Assembly: GCA_002163975.1 (NCBI GenBank)
Contig: CP019636.1
Span: 4,653,501 to 4,717,500, forward strand
From: Nostocales cyanobacterium HT-58-2
GTDB taxonomy: Bacteria > Cyanobacteriota > Cyanobacteriia > Cyanobacteriales > Nostocaceae
Direction: 5' to 3'
DNA length: 64,000 nt
How positions within the stretch are numbered: position 1 is the first letter of the stretch; each line of letters opens with the position of its first letter. A program made the position numbers and the translations under genes. Positions 54,401 through 63,481 of this stretch are shown in pieces. The notes under the pieces are model-generated. The model was given only the letters and a program-made list of their open reading frames with translations. It had not been told where the DNA came from and searched no databases.

Positions 54401-57133
54401 AAACTCTACACCCAACAATTTTAAAAAGGGTAGTGCAATATTAATCGCTTCTAGAGCTTTGTTTTGTGCTCCATAAGCTTGAATTTTCACTTCATAAACT
54501 TTCACTTTTTCCAGCAGTGTTTTTGCATTTGCCAACACCACCTCGGCTAATTGCTCTGTTTGCTCAAAGCTACCAACTAGGTAGGATGCCTCTGCTGCAT
54601 TTTCATGCAAGGCTAGGGTTAGCTCATAATTTGTCTGCCAGCTATCATCTGCCAAGAGTCTAACTCCAGTAGTGAAATATTCAACCGCCGCTGCATAAGC
54701 CGTTGATACCAATGCTCTGCGTCCGGCAATCAAATTCATCCTTGCCAGTTCATTTCGCTCAGCCTGAGCGGTGATTAATTCTACCGCCATGTTGAACTGA
54801 TTGACTAAATCAAAAATCTTTTCTTCTCTTTCTTCAATAGGGGTATTACTAAGCAGTAGTTGCCCAATGTTGAGGTGAATTGACTGTTTTTGAGTTTCAG
54901 GAATCAGAGAATATGCTGCTTGTTGTACTCTGTCATGTATAAACTTATATGTTGTTGGCTTAAGAGGAGTCATTGGTAGTTTTTTAGATTCTTTACTATC
55001 AACGGTTTCTGATGAATTCTCATGATTTAGAAATAACTTATAATTATTAACTTCAGGTACAACTAACCCTTCAACTAACGCGGGCCATAAATCACCTGCT
55101 GTATCTACCACAGATTTTTGATGCACAATGCTAAGAGTTTTTAAATCAAAAGAGTTACCAATGCAAGTCGCAAGTTTCAAAACTTTTTGAGTATGTTTTG
55201 GCAATTTCTCTATTTGAAGCGCCATGAATTCAACAACATCATCTGTTAAAGCTATTGCTTTTACCTTAGCAATATCACATTGCCAATGACCAACATTGAA
55301 GTTAAATCTAATGAGTCCTTCATTATACAAATACTTAAGGAATTGATGGACAAAGAAAGGGTTGCCTTTAGTTTTAGCAAAGACCATTTGGGTGAGAGGA
55401 ACAGCAACTGCTTCTTGACAACGGAGAGTATCAGCAATGAAACGGTTTAAATCTCCCTGATTTAAGGCTTCTAATGTGATAGTATTAATCGTTCTTGTTT
55501 TCTCAATTTCATTTAGTGTCAAATAAAGAGGGTGAGTTCTGGAAAGTTCGTTATCACGATACGCTCCAATGAGTAGAAAACCTCCATCAGTTCCGCTACT
55601 TTTCTTTGTTTCTTCTAACAGGGGAGAAGAAATAGTGGCATTTACGATATTTGTATGACTGTCGCCTATTAACAATTGAATAAGTTTTAAAGAAGCAACA
55701 TCTGCCCATTGTAAGTCATCAAGAAATATAACCAAGGGATGATGTTTGTTTATAAACACCTTAATAAATCTCTGAAATAATAAATTGAAACGATTTTGAT
55801 TAGCAGTACCAGAGAGTTCAGTAATTGGAGGTTGTTTGCCAATAATGATTTCAAGCTGGGGAATGACATCAATAATAACCTGAGCTTGTTCACCCAGTAC
55901 TGACAAAATCTTGGCTTTCCACTGTTGAATTTCAGCATCAGTTTCACTTAGGAGTTGCCTAATTAAATCCTGAAAAGCTTGTACGAATCCGGATAGGGGA
56001 ATATCGTGTTGGAACTGGTCAAATTTCCCTTTGAGAAAATAACTACGCTGCTGCGTAATTGGTTTGTAAACTTCATTAACGACAGCAGTTTTGCCAATAC
56101 CAGCGGCTCCAGCAACTAGTATCATTTCAGTTATCCCACCTGTGACTCGCTCAAAAGCAGCAAGTAGGGTTTTCACTTCATGTGTACGACCATAAAGTTT
56201 TTCAGGGATGAGAAAACGATTTGAAATATCCTGTTGTCCTAGCATGAAGGGTGTAATTTGTTTGGATTTTTGCCATTGCTGCAAGCACAGTTCTAAGTCA
56301 TGCTTTAATCCCAAAGCACTTTGATAGCGGTCTTCAGCGTTTTTTTCCATCAGCTTAGTAATGATATCAGACACCATTGAGGGTATATTGGGATGAATAC
56401 TGCTAGCTTTTGGCGGTTGTTTAGCAATATGACAGTACAATAACTCCAATGAATCAGTAGTCGTGAATGGTAACTGTCCGGTTAAGAGTTCAAATAACGT
56501 AACTCCGAGAGAATAAAAGTCACTGCGGTAGTCGATGCCTCGATTCATCCTTCCTGTTTGTTCGGGAGAAATGTAAGCCAGCGTTCCTTCTAATAAGTTG
56601 GGATTGCTCAAGAATTGAATTTCTTTCGGCAACAAGGAGGCAATACTGAAATCAATAAGTTTTACTTCCAGCGTTGTGGGGTTAATTAAAATATTCGCAG
56701 GTTTAATATCTTTATGAATAATGCAGTGACGATGTAGTTTGTCAAGAGTGGAAGTCACTTGAATGGCAATGTGGAAAAACTTATTTATTCCTTCAGGAGT
56801 TTGCGCTGTACCCCTACCCCATTGCTCTATTTCCTCTTTGAGAGAAATACCACCAAAATCTTCCATAACCAAAGCATAACTATTGCCATAGTTTTCCAAG
56901 CTATAGAGTTTGACTATACCTGGAATATCGAGGTTTTTTATAATGGAGTACTGGTTACGGAATTGTGCGATCTCAGCCAACGTGGGATCTTCATTCCGCA
57001 TCAGCTTAATGATTACAGATTGTTGGTCTTTTTCTCTAATGCCGCGAAGAACCAAAGTTTTACTTCCTGAGTAAATTTCCTCAGATATGCGATACCCAGG
57101 AACAGCAAAAAAATTACTTAAATGTATAAGCAT
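51467..57133 (-). CDS. Ser/Thr kinase - ATPase - GAF - histidine kinase
   Basis: A 1888-aa signalling protein of the HstK type. Ser/Thr kinase domain at about 8-270 (HKDIKPANILINP catalytic loop). The metal motif, usually DFG, reads DFS in KLIDFSIAS. An AAA-type ATPase covers about 310-620 with Walker A AGAAGIGKTAVV near 343. A long helical, TPR-like region runs 760-1330, then a GAF domain at about 1400-1565, a coiled coil to 1615 and a histidine kinase from 1620, with phospho-His in GIAHEINNS near 1633 and ATP motifs DNGSGM and GTGLGLSISYQIV at the end. All catalytic parts of the histidine kinase are intact. A response-regulator gene lies 740 nt upstream. Confidence 0.93.
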   Translation of the reverse strand: MLIHLSNFFAVPGYRISEEIYSGSKTLVLRGIREKDQQSVIIKLMRNEDPTLAEIAQFRNQYSIIKNLDIPGIVKLYSLENYGNSYALVMEDFGGISLKEEIEQWGRGTAQTPEGINKFFHIAIQVTSTLDKLHRHCIIHKDIKPANILINPTTLEVKLIDFSIASLLPKEIQFLSNPNLLEGTLAYISPEQTGRMNRGIDYRSDFYSLGVTLFELLTGQLPFTTTDSLELLYCHIAKQPPKASSIHPNIPSMVSDIITKLMEKNAEDRYQSALGLKHDLELCLQQWQKSKQITPFMLGQQDISNRFLIPEKLYGRTHEVKTLLAAFERVTGGITEMILVAGAAGIGKTAVVNEVYKPITQQRSYFLKGKFDQFQHDIPLSGFVQAFQDLIRQLLSETDAEIQQWKAKILSVLGEQAQVIIDVIPQLEIIIGKQPPITELSGTANQNRFNLLFQRFIKVFINKHHPLVIFLDDLQWADVASLKLIQLLIGDSHTNIVNATISSPLLEETKKSSGTDGGFLLIGAYRDNELSRTHPLYLTLNEIEKTRTINTITLEALNQGDLNRFIADTLRCQEAVAVPLTQMVFAKTKGNPFFVHQFLKYLYNEGLIRFNFNVGHWQCDIAKVKAIALTDDVVEFMALQIEKLPKHTQKVLKLATCIGNSFDLKTLSIVHQKSVVDTAGDLWPALVEGLVVPEVNNYKLFLNHENSSETVDSKESKKLPMTPLKPTTYKFIHDRVQQAAYSLIPETQKQSIHLNIGQLLLSNTPIEEREEKIFDLVNQFNMAVELITAQAERNELARMNLIAGRRALVSTAYAAAVEYFTTGVRLLADDSWQTNYELTLALHENAAEASYLVGSFEQTEQLAEVVLANAKTLLEKVKVYEVKIQAYGAQNKALEAINIALPFLKLLGVEFPDNPKQSYIQCELEKTASNLANRRIEELINLPEMTEAEPLAIMRILSNVIVFTYQVSPELFLLIILKQINLSLKYGNAPLSAFTYVVYGLILCGLVGDIESGYQFGKLAESLSSKLQSKEVSVKVIETFNQLVRPWKEHIRETLKPLLEVYSTGLEIGDLEFAAYALYVYSYTAYFIGEELTELKQKIAAHSNAIQQIKQERAFYWNEIYRQTVLNLLGFAKDPCCLIGEFYDERKMRQIHLAAKDGIALLYLHVSKLHLCYLFQDFPEAVNNARIAENFLDGAIGKLLVPIFYFYDSLARLAVYSETVEDEQKFILDKVQANQEKMHKWAHHASMNFLHKYYLVEAERYQVLGNYVEATELYDRAIMLAKEHEYINEEALANELAARFYLKWGKQKIAQTYLTDAYYGYLRWGALAKVDDLEKRYSQLLTPILQQKQPSFDASKDSISDHSTTVSTLSTNETVIGCNTTSSDSLDLAAIIKASQALSGEIQLEQLLSTLMQVVMENAGASKCALILRKGDHAEHSTHTIDDRLYLAVTAVGSTLDTVPICTALASISLEKSENVPVTLINYVKRTQEICVIDHATAVASLATDDYIVREQPKSLLCIPIINQRKLLGILYLENNLTTGAFTRDRVELLKLITTQAAISLENAMLYKNLAQANERLEEYSHTLEEKVAQRTQELNENNQRLKQALEDLQSTQTQLIQSEKMSSLGQTVAGIAHEINNSINFIHGNITHASQYVQDLLDLLAFYQQENPNPTILVKDKIEEIDLDFLAQDLPKLLDSMNVGSSRIRNIILSLRNFSRLDEAEMKPVDIHEGIDNTLMILQHRLKSKNEALEIEVIKEYIQLPKITCYAGQINQVFMNILSNAIDALKHSFKEKKATDLEKGKIHIRTELSDANTVRICIADNGSGMSQEVQKKIFDPFFTTKPIGSGTGLGLSISYQIVVEKHKGRLICNSHPGQGTEFIIEIPICQL

Positions 57134-57762
57134 TTACACTAATATTCTTAGTCTCGTTTATATTGCTTAGTATTCCCATGTACGTAGTATCTGTATCATT
57201 GTTGAAAAAAACATAATTTTTTTCAGAAAAATTAAAAAAACACTATAAATCTCCTATTTGATTTTGGAAAAACTCAGTACGATTAGAAGAGCCTTCTTTC
57301 CTATTCCCTGTTAAGAGTTCTCTGCCTACGTAAGCAAGTTCAGAAATCAAAGCGGACTGCTATGTATCTAGCAATTTTCACAAAGTTTATTTTTCTTTGT
57401 ATCTTGTCACACCTATTAAAATTTTGTATTGGCTGCATTTCACTAGGTAACAGCCATCTGGAAAAATATCTATTTCTAGATGTGCATTGATCTATGTAGA
57501 AATATGGAAATGTATATCATTCTATCACTAAAAAAAATTTATGAACCGTATTTATACTAATTCAGTAACTCATTGCTACAAATCTCACGCTCCGGTAGGG
57601 GACGCAGTCCGTTTCGGCAATTCTTGCCGTTGTTCAAAGCAGTGTCTGGGCTCCTGAGAAGTCACTGGCGTCGTTTTGTATCCTACAGGAAAATCGGTAA
57701 GTGCAAAGTGCAGGCTAAGCCAAACCCTGATAATATTTTTAAGGACTAGTCTAAATAAAAAA
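57134..57762. other. Intergenic region with a GC-rich island
   Basis: AT-rich upstream region of the kinase gene. At 57585-57680 a GC-rich palindromic island (CGGCAATTCTTGCCG, GGTAGGGGAC) resembles the repeat at 43360-43480. No gene supported. Confidence 0.5.
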
Positions 57763-57832
57763 GCCTGCCTGAGTGCACAAGAACGTACTCCTGAAACGTC
57801 TATGCTGTTCTTGTTGGTAAACTTTGGCAGGC
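57763..57832 (-). terminator. Large nested terminator of the response-regulator gene
   Basis: GCCTGCC (57763-57769) pairs with GGCAGGC (57826-57832), and inside ACAAGAAC (57777-57784) pairs with GTTCTTGT (57807-57814). On the minus strand the base of the stem is followed by TTTTTT. It lies 40 nt after the stop of the regulator gene. Confidence 0.85.
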
Positions 57833-57872
57833 TAGTTGTTCTACTACACACGAATATAGTTCAGTTGATGTG

Positions 57873-58445
57873 TTATTTAATTTTTTGCTTAATAAAGGTA
57901 ACAACCTGAGCTAATTGTTTCTTCAACCCATTTATTTCCGCCTGCATTTTGACAATCTTATCATTTAATGCCTGAATCTCTGCAGCTGATGCTCTTCCGT
58001 CACTAGATGTCACTATTCCACTATTTATACCAGCTACTGCTATTGGTTGACCAGGTTCTTGGCGCGGGTATTTAGCCTTTGTCATTGCTGACTTAATTGC
58101 GCCAATAAGTTGCTTTTGGTCAAACGGTTTTCCCAAAAATTCAAAGTATTCAAAGGGTTCCGGTATTTTCTCTGTCACCTCTTCTTTACGACCAGACATA
58201 ATTACCAAAGGAATTTTCCTGAGATCTGGTTGAGATTGAATCTGCTGGAAAACTTCCCAACCACTCATCTTGGGGAGTAGGAAATCCAGCATGATCAGGC
58301 TGAGTTTTTCCTGACGGATTAAATTTAATCCTTCTAGACCATCTTTTGCTTCCAATATTTGGAAGTTGCCTGGTGGCAACATTTCTCGTACTTTTACCCT
58401 GACAACTGTAGTGTCATCAATAACTAGAATTTTGTTACTTGCCAC
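57873..58445 (-). CDS. Response regulator with C-terminal coiled coil
   Basis: 190 aa from GTG 58445. REC domain at residues 3-122 with VIDDT acidic pair, phospho-acceptor Asp in IMLDFLLPKMSG, Ser in VIMSGRKEE, and Lys in FLGKPFD. An 18-residue variable linker leads to a coiled coil (EIQALNDKIVKMQAEINGLKKQLAQ). No DNA-binding domain, so it probably acts by contact, for example as partner of the multidomain kinase encoded next to it on the same strand. Confidence 0.88.
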   Translation of the reverse strand: MASNKILVIDDTTVVRVKVREMLPPGNFQILEAKDGLEGLNLIRQEKLSLIMLDFLLPKMSGWEVFQQIQSQPDLRKIPLVIMSGRKEEVTEKIPEPFEYFEFLGKPFDQKQLIGAIKSAMTKAKYPRQEPGQPIAVAGINSGIVTSSDGRASAAEIQALNDKIVKMQAEINGLKKQLAQVVTFIKQKIK

Positions 58446-58639
58446 AACTGTATACTCTAATAAAAACTTTAGGTTTAGATAGCGAGTTCGCCAATTAACG
58501 CCAAGAGTTATCCCACTATACTCAATATTTTTTTTAATTGGGGGAGAGTAATTTCTGGGATAGAATTCATGCGTGGAGCTACATCGGTTGCGTTAAGCAA
58601 CCCCTATCTACTCGGCTAAAGTTACCCCAACTCGTACCA

Positions 58640-58735
58640 TTTGACCAAAATTTTGATACAAATTATTCTCTCCCTGAGCCTTGCACCCCTGCTGGCTATT
58701 TATGTCAACCTTATAGTGAAATGGTGTGAGATCTT
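58640..58735. repeat. Interspersed repeat (second copy)
   Basis: Begins TTTTGATACAAATTATT and ends CCTTATAGTGAAATGGTGTGAG. It matches the order of words in 29820-29925 with many differences. It lies upstream of lipA. Confidence 0.5.
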
Positions 58736-58933
58736 GCACTGAACGTGTGAGTACGCCTTGAACTCAAGTTCAAGGCTTATACCTAGAGTCTGTTGAAACT
58801 GAGTCTTATGCCCTGCTTAAGAGTCATTGCAGCTATTGTTTAATTTTAGATGTTTGTTGGGAACTAAAGTTCCTGTATCGTGTTTCCACCCAGACCAAAT
58901 GGTACTGGGTTTCCACACTTACCGCGAGGTTTT

Positions 58934-59839
58934 ATGAGTTCTTCTCAACATACCGAACTTAAGTCTGAAATTATGGCAATGCCAATGTGGTTGCGTCGCC
59001 CAATTGGCAAAGCTAGCGAACTCTCCACAGTACAACGTATTATCAAGCAGCGCCAAATTCACACAATTTGTGAAGAGGGACGGTGTCCCAACCGAGGGGA
59101 GTGCTACTCGCAAAAAACAGCAAGTTTCTTACTTATGGGATCTACTTGCACCAGAGCTTGTGCTTTTTGTCAAGTAGATAAAGGTCATGCACCTATGCCT
59201 CTTGACCTTGAGGAACCGCAAAAGGTAGCAGAAGCAGTACAGCTTTTGGGATTACTGTATGTCGTGCTAACTTCTGTTGCTCGAGATGACTTACCAGATC
59301 AAGGAGCAGGTCATTTCGTAAATACAATGGAAAGTATTCGACATCTCAATCCAAAAACTCAAATTGAGGTTTTGACACCAGATTTTTGGGGTGGTGTGGG
59401 TGTTGGAGAGCAAGGTCAGCGCGATCGCATATATAAAGTGGTGCAAGCTAAGCCCGCTTGTTACAATCATAATATTGAGACAGTGCGGCGTTTACAAGGA
59501 CCAGTACGCCGGGGTGCAAAGTATGATCGCTCCTTGTTTGTGTTGCAAGTCGTGAAAGAAATTGACCCTTCCATTCCTACCAAGTCAGGTCTGATGCTGG
59601 GACATGGGGAAACGGTCGAGGAAATCATTGAGACAATGGCGGATCTCCGAAAAGTGGAGTGCGATCGCATAACAATTGGTCAGTATATGCGTCCTTCCTT
59701 AGAACATTTACCCGTCCAAAAATACTGGACGCCAGAAGAATTTGAGGAATTAGGCAAGATAGCAAAGGAAATGGGATTTAGTCATGTCCGTTCTGGTCCC
59801 CTGGTTCGCAGCTCATATCACGCAGGAGTTGAAAAGTAG
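58934..59839 (+). CDS. lipA: Lipoyl synthase
   Basis: A 301-aa radical SAM enzyme that inserts two sulphurs into octanoyl-protein to make lipoyl groups. The auxiliary cluster Cys lie in CEEGRCPNRGEC (near residue 46-57), and the radical SAM cluster in CTRACAFC (near 74-81). The conserved Ser of the C-terminal SSYHA is present. ATG 58934 is chosen: GAGGT lies 5 nt upstream and it begins the conserved region, while an upstream ATG at 58880 would add 18 unusual residues. Confidence 0.94.
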   Translation: MSSSQHTELKSEIMAMPMWLRRPIGKASELSTVQRIIKQRQIHTICEEGRCPNRGECYSQKTASFLLMGSTCTRACAFCQVDKGHAPMPLDLEEPQKVAEAVQLLGLLYVVLTSVARDDLPDQGAGHFVNTMESIRHLNPKTQIEVLTPDFWGGVGVGEQGQRDRIYKVVQAKPACYNHNIETVRRLQGPVRRGAKYDRSLFVLQVVKEIDPSIPTKSGLMLGHGETVEEIIETMADLRKVECDRITIGQYMRPSLEHLPVQKYWTPEEFEELGKIAKEMGFSHVRSGPLVRSSYHAGVEK

Positions 59840-60039
59840 GGGTGTAAGGTGTGTGATGCAAGGTCTGAGGCTAGGAATTCATCACCCACTACACTCGCCT
59901 ACCAAAAGGGCATAGTGCTACATTTTGTTTATTTTGCTGATTTGTGGTACAAGTTCCACAAAAATATTCTTAAAGATTCTCGCTATATATGACAACTCTT
60001 TGGTATTTGTTAAGAAGTCTTTAAATAGGAGAGAAAACA

Positions 60040-60201
60040 ATGACTGCGGAAGCCAAGTTTGCACCTGCTGCAAAAAAAGTAGGCGAAGATGTTGCTAAAA
60101 CCGGAGCAAAAGCTCCTTACCCCTTTCGTACGACTTGGGCAATAGTGCTGTTAGCTATCAATTTCCTTGTAGCTGCCTATTATTTCCATATTCTTGAATA
60201 A
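60040..60201 (+). CDS. psaX: Photosystem I subunit PsaX
   Basis: A 53-aa single-span membrane protein of photosystem I. ATG 60040 has AGGAGA about 8 nt upstream, stop TAA 60199-60201. The C-terminal half (YPFRTTWAIVLLAINFLVAAYYF) matches PsaX, which has YAFRT..WAVLLLAINFLVAAYYF in other cyanobacteria. The N-terminal 25 residues are Ala/Lys-rich and soluble. Its own promoter and an end hairpin surround it. Confidence 0.9.
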   Translation: MTAEAKFAPAAKKVGEDVAKTGAKAPYPFRTTWAIVLLAINFLVAAYYFHILE

Positions 60202-60234
60202 TTAGGTAGGTAAAGCAGAGGAAACTTTTTATTA

Positions 60235-60278
60235 GAGGGACTGGCAGTACTGGAACTGTGTGTGCTTCCCAATCCCTC
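60235..60278 (+). terminator. Hairpin after psaX
   Basis: GAGGGA-C-TGG pairs with CCA-A-TCCCTC (9 pairs, one mismatch), followed by AATTTTAG. It lies between convergent psaX and the permease gene. Confidence 0.6.
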
Positions 60279-60292
60279 AATTTTAGTGTTGC

Positions 60293-61159
60293 TCAAATTG
60301 TGCCTTTGAACAAACCTTTGGGACGCACGAGCAACACTAAAATCATAATTAGCAGTGCTATTCCTTGTTTATACTGGGAACCCAACAAAGGAGTGCTAAT
60401 CTCCTGGGCGATACCGATGATAAAAGCTGCTGTGATTGCACCATAGGGGTTGCCAATTCCTCCTAAAATGACTGAAGCAAATAAAGGTAAAATTAAAAAC
60501 CAACCCATATTTGGTCGCACAGCTGTAATCAAGCCGTACATACTTCCACTCAAAGACGTTAGAGTCCCAGCAATCACCCATGTCCAGAGAACAACTTTAT
60601 CTACATTAATACCAGAGACTCTGGCTAAGTCCAAATCATCAGCAACAGCTCGCATTGCCTTGCCAATTTTGGTGTTTTGCAAAAGGTAATGCAATATCAC
60701 AATTGCTATCACTGCTAAAAACAAAACTAACAACTGATTTTGTGGTACTTTCACCCCTAAAACGTCCAAAGCAGGCGTCACAGGTAAATTGTAATTTTTA
60801 TTACTACCGCCCCATAGCAGAATAATCCCATTGCGAAGGAATAGGGCAAGTCCAATAGAGATAATAATGAAAGTGGTAGAAGTTGCACGAATAGAGCGCA
60901 TTCGAGACCACAGTAACTTTTCTGAAAGCAACATGGCTGCTACTGTTCCTATTGCAGCTATCACCATAGATAGCCAAATATTCACACCAAAGGAATTAAT
61001 GAGCAGTGTCAGATAAGCTCCCAATGTTAGAAAGTCACCATGGGCAAAGTTAGATAACCGTAAAATTCCATAGGTGAGTGTTAATCCAACTGCTGCTAAA
61101 GCAATAATGCTTCCTACTGCAATACCGTTAACTATTAATTGAGCGAGTTGTATATTCAT
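60293..61159 (-). CDS. livH: Branched-chain / neutral amino acid ABC transporter permease (LivH type)
   Basis: 288 aa with eight hydrophobic segments. The LivH-type opening (LIVNGIAVGSIIALAAVGLTLTYGILRLSNFAHGD), the ATPase-contact loop (VADDLDLARVSGINVDKV near residue 190) and the ending PKGLF match the family. In Anabaena such permeases serve neutral amino acid uptake. The partner permease, ATPase and binding protein genes are not nearby, and only the downstream hairpin and psaX adjoin. Confidence 0.92.
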   Translation of the reverse strand: MNIQLAQLIVNGIAVGSIIALAAVGLTLTYGILRLSNFAHGDFLTLGAYLTLLINSFGVNIWLSMVIAAIGTVAAMLLSEKLLWSRMRSIRATSTTFIIISIGLALFLRNGIILLWGGSNKNYNLPVTPALDVLGVKVPQNQLLVLFLAVIAIVILHYLLQNTKIGKAMRAVADDLDLARVSGINVDKVVLWTWVIAGTLTSLSGSMYGLITAVRPNMGWFLILPLFASVILGGIGNPYGAITAAFIIGIAQEISTPLLGSQYKQGIALLIMILVLLVRPKGLFKGTI

Positions 61160-61291
61160 AATCCATAAAACGTAAATTGTTCAGGAGTTTTTTTAACCTT
61201 CCTTGTTAAATATGTCTTAAATGACACAAACTATACACTTATATCCAAGATTTATGGGATATACTTGCGCCATATTATCAGGATTTCTAGT

Positions 61292-62455
61292 ATGGTCAAT
61301 CAAAAGCTTGGGAAATTGCTATCATTCAGTTTTATCAGTGTCTGTTTTTGTTTAGGTATTGGAATAGGATTATTTATTCGCTTTGGGCAATTACAACGAA
61401 CAAATGCTGCTACGACCTCTACAGATGAAGTACCAATTCCGTTCTCCATACCAGAGAACACCTCTCCAGAAGAAAGCATTACTATTCAAGCCGTTGGAGA
61501 TATCATTCCTGGTACAAATTACCCTAATTACAGACTACCACGGACTTACAATCAGCTTTTGCCAAAGTCGATAAGAGCATATCTGCAAAGAGCTGATATC
61601 TTATTTGGCAACTTCGAGAGTAGCTTAACAAACTACCCCTACAGCAGCAAGGACATGAGTCGAGGACAAGTTTTTGCTTTTCGTTCCCCACCAACCTATG
61701 CCCAGCTTTTTGCTGATGTTGGATTTGATGTTATGAATCTTGCAAACAACCATGCTCTCGACTTCGGTCTTGTTGGGTTTCGCGATACAATCAAGAATCT
61801 CAAAGGGGTTGGGATCGAAACATTAGGTCACAAAAATCAAATCCTCTTATTAAAAGCGAATGGTATTCCAGTTGCCATGATTGGCTTTGCTCCTTATGAG
61901 TTTTATAATTCTATTCACGATTTAGAAACAGCTCAAGCACTCGTACAAAAAGCCAAAACACAGGCAAATATTGTTATTATATCAATGCATTCAGGAGCAG
62001 AGGGAACAGGCGCACTGCGCGTTCAAGATAAAACAGAATATTTCTACGGAGAAAATCGAGGGAATTCTCTCCAATTTGCTCGGACAATGATTGATGCAGG
62101 GGCAGATTTAGTTATTGGACATGGTCCTCACGTTCCAAGAGCGATTGAAATCTATAATGGAAAACTGATTGCCTATTCTTTAGGCAATTTTATTGGATAC
62201 CGAACTTTATCCACAGTTGCTCAGACTGGCTACTCAATGATTTTAGAAGCCAAACTAAATTCTCGGGGAGATTTGGTGTCTAGTAAAATTATCCCTGTTC
62301 GTCTAAATCGTCAGGGAATTCCCCACATTGATCAGCATTTCCGGACAGTAGGACTCCTACGTTATTTGATTAATAAAGATTTTCCCAATGACCCAGTTAA
62401 GATTAACAAAAAGGGTGAAATTGTCGTGGCAGATGTAGTGGCGGACAGGGAATAA
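61292..62455 (+). CDS. CapA-like metallophosphatase-family protein
   Basis: 387 aa from ATG 61292, with a signal anchor at residues 8-30 (LLSFSFISVCFCLGIGIGLFI). The CapA/PGA_cap fold is clear from motifs AVGDIIPGTN, FGNFESSLT, NNHALDFG, GHGPHVPRAIEIYNGKLIAYSLGNFIG. In Bacillus CapA assists poly-gamma-glutamate synthesis at the membrane, and cyanobacterial relatives probably act on surface polymers. The exact substrate is unknown. CAGGA lies 10 nt upstream of the ATG. Confidence 0.88.
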   Translation: MVNQKLGKLLSFSFISVCFCLGIGIGLFIRFGQLQRTNAATTSTDEVPIPFSIPENTSPEESITIQAVGDIIPGTNYPNYRLPRTYNQLLPKSIRAYLQRADILFGNFESSLTNYPYSSKDMSRGQVFAFRSPPTYAQLFADVGFDVMNLANNHALDFGLVGFRDTIKNLKGVGIETLGHKNQILLLKANGIPVAMIGFAPYEFYNSIHDLETAQALVQKAKTQANIVIISMHSGAEGTGALRVQDKTEYFYGENRGNSLQFARTMIDAGADLVIGHGPHVPRAIEIYNGKLIAYSLGNFIGYRTLSTVAQTGYSMILEAKLNSRGDLVSSKIIPVRLNRQGIPHIDQHFRTVGLLRYLINKDFPNDPVKINKKGEIVVADVVADRE

Positions 62456-62536
62456 AAAGTCCAATGTAGAAACGCTAACTTCCTTGGAAAGTGCGACGAC
62501 AATTTCGCGTTTGGCAGCGTTTTTCCATGTTATTTG

Positions 62537-63361
62537 TCATTTAACACCCAAAGCTTCTGGGCTTAAAACTTGATTTAACTTACCACTTCGATAACCCTCT
62601 AAATCTAATGTAACGTAGATAAAACCAAACTCTTGAAAAGCAGAAACCACTGATTGCAAATCAATATTCAAAACAAACTCTTTAATTTGCTCTGGAGGTA
62701 ATTCAATCCTTGCTGTATCTCCTTCGGAACGCACTCGTAAATTCTTGTAACCCAGCTTTCGCAAGTATATTTCTGCCCTACCTACTCGTTGTAGCTTGGC
62801 TACGGTAATTTCTTCACCATAGGGAAAGCGTGAACTCAAGCAAGGTTGGGCAGGTTTTTCCCACCAAGGTAAACCGAGTTCCTTGGAAATTTGGCGGACT
62901 TCGGCTTTAGTCATACCGACTTCTGCCAAAGGCGATCGCGCACCTCTTTCTTTTGCTGCCTGAATTCCTGGGCGATAATCATGCAAGTCATCAGCATTGA
63001 CTCCATCTACTACGTATGGATAACCCCATTCGAGAGCTAGAGGTTTGAGAGTATCGTGCAGCTCACTTTTGCAAAAATAACAGCGGTTGACAGGGTTGGA
63101 GGTGTAATTGGGATTTTCCATCTCACGTGTGTGGACAACTTTATGAGAAATCCCAATCGTCGCTGCTTGCAGTGAGGCGTCTTCCAACTCTTCTGGTAAC
63201 AGCGAGGGAGAAACAGCTGTGACAGCCAAAGCGCGATCGCCTAAGACATCATAAGCAATTTTGGCTACTAAAGTGCTATCAACACCACCAGAGTAAGCTA
63301 TTAAAGCTTGCTCCATTTGTAAAAATAATGCTTTTAGCCGCTCAAGTTTTTCTGTCAACAT
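62537..63361 (-). CDS. larE: LarE-type ATP-dependent sulphur transferase
   Basis: 274 aa. PP-loop SGGVDS at residues 24-29. Three Cys in the pattern of iron-sulphur LarE: C94 and C97 (CYFC) and C174 (QPCLSS), which suggests the [4Fe-4S] type that carries sulphide rather than sacrificing a Cys. LarE builds the nickel-pincer cofactor of lactate racemase and other LarA-type enzymes. No larA, larB or larC is visible here. Divergent from fdhD. Confidence 0.9.
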   Translation of the reverse strand: MLTEKLERLKALFLQMEQALIAYSGGVDSTLVAKIAYDVLGDRALAVTAVSPSLLPEELEDASLQAATIGISHKVVHTREMENPNYTSNPVNRCYFCKSELHDTLKPLALEWGYPYVVDGVNADDLHDYRPGIQAAKERGARSPLAEVGMTKAEVRQISKELGLPWWEKPAQPCLSSRFPYGEEITVAKLQRVGRAEIYLRKLGYKNLRVRSEGDTARIELPPEQIKEFVLNIDLQSVVSAFQEFGFIYVTLDLEGYRSGKLNQVLSPEALGVK

Positions 63362-63481
63362 TATTTTCCACCCTGCCCAAACGGTATCACACCCGATAAA
63401 GTCTATCTTACAAAGTCCACACCATAACTTGCATCTCTATAGCCTCCAAAGGTCTAATAAAATAAATATGGCTCATGACCA

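Noticed and set aside
57585..57851. Minus-strand 88-aa frame
   Set aside because: It runs through the terminator hairpin and the GC-rich repeat island, so it is not a gene.
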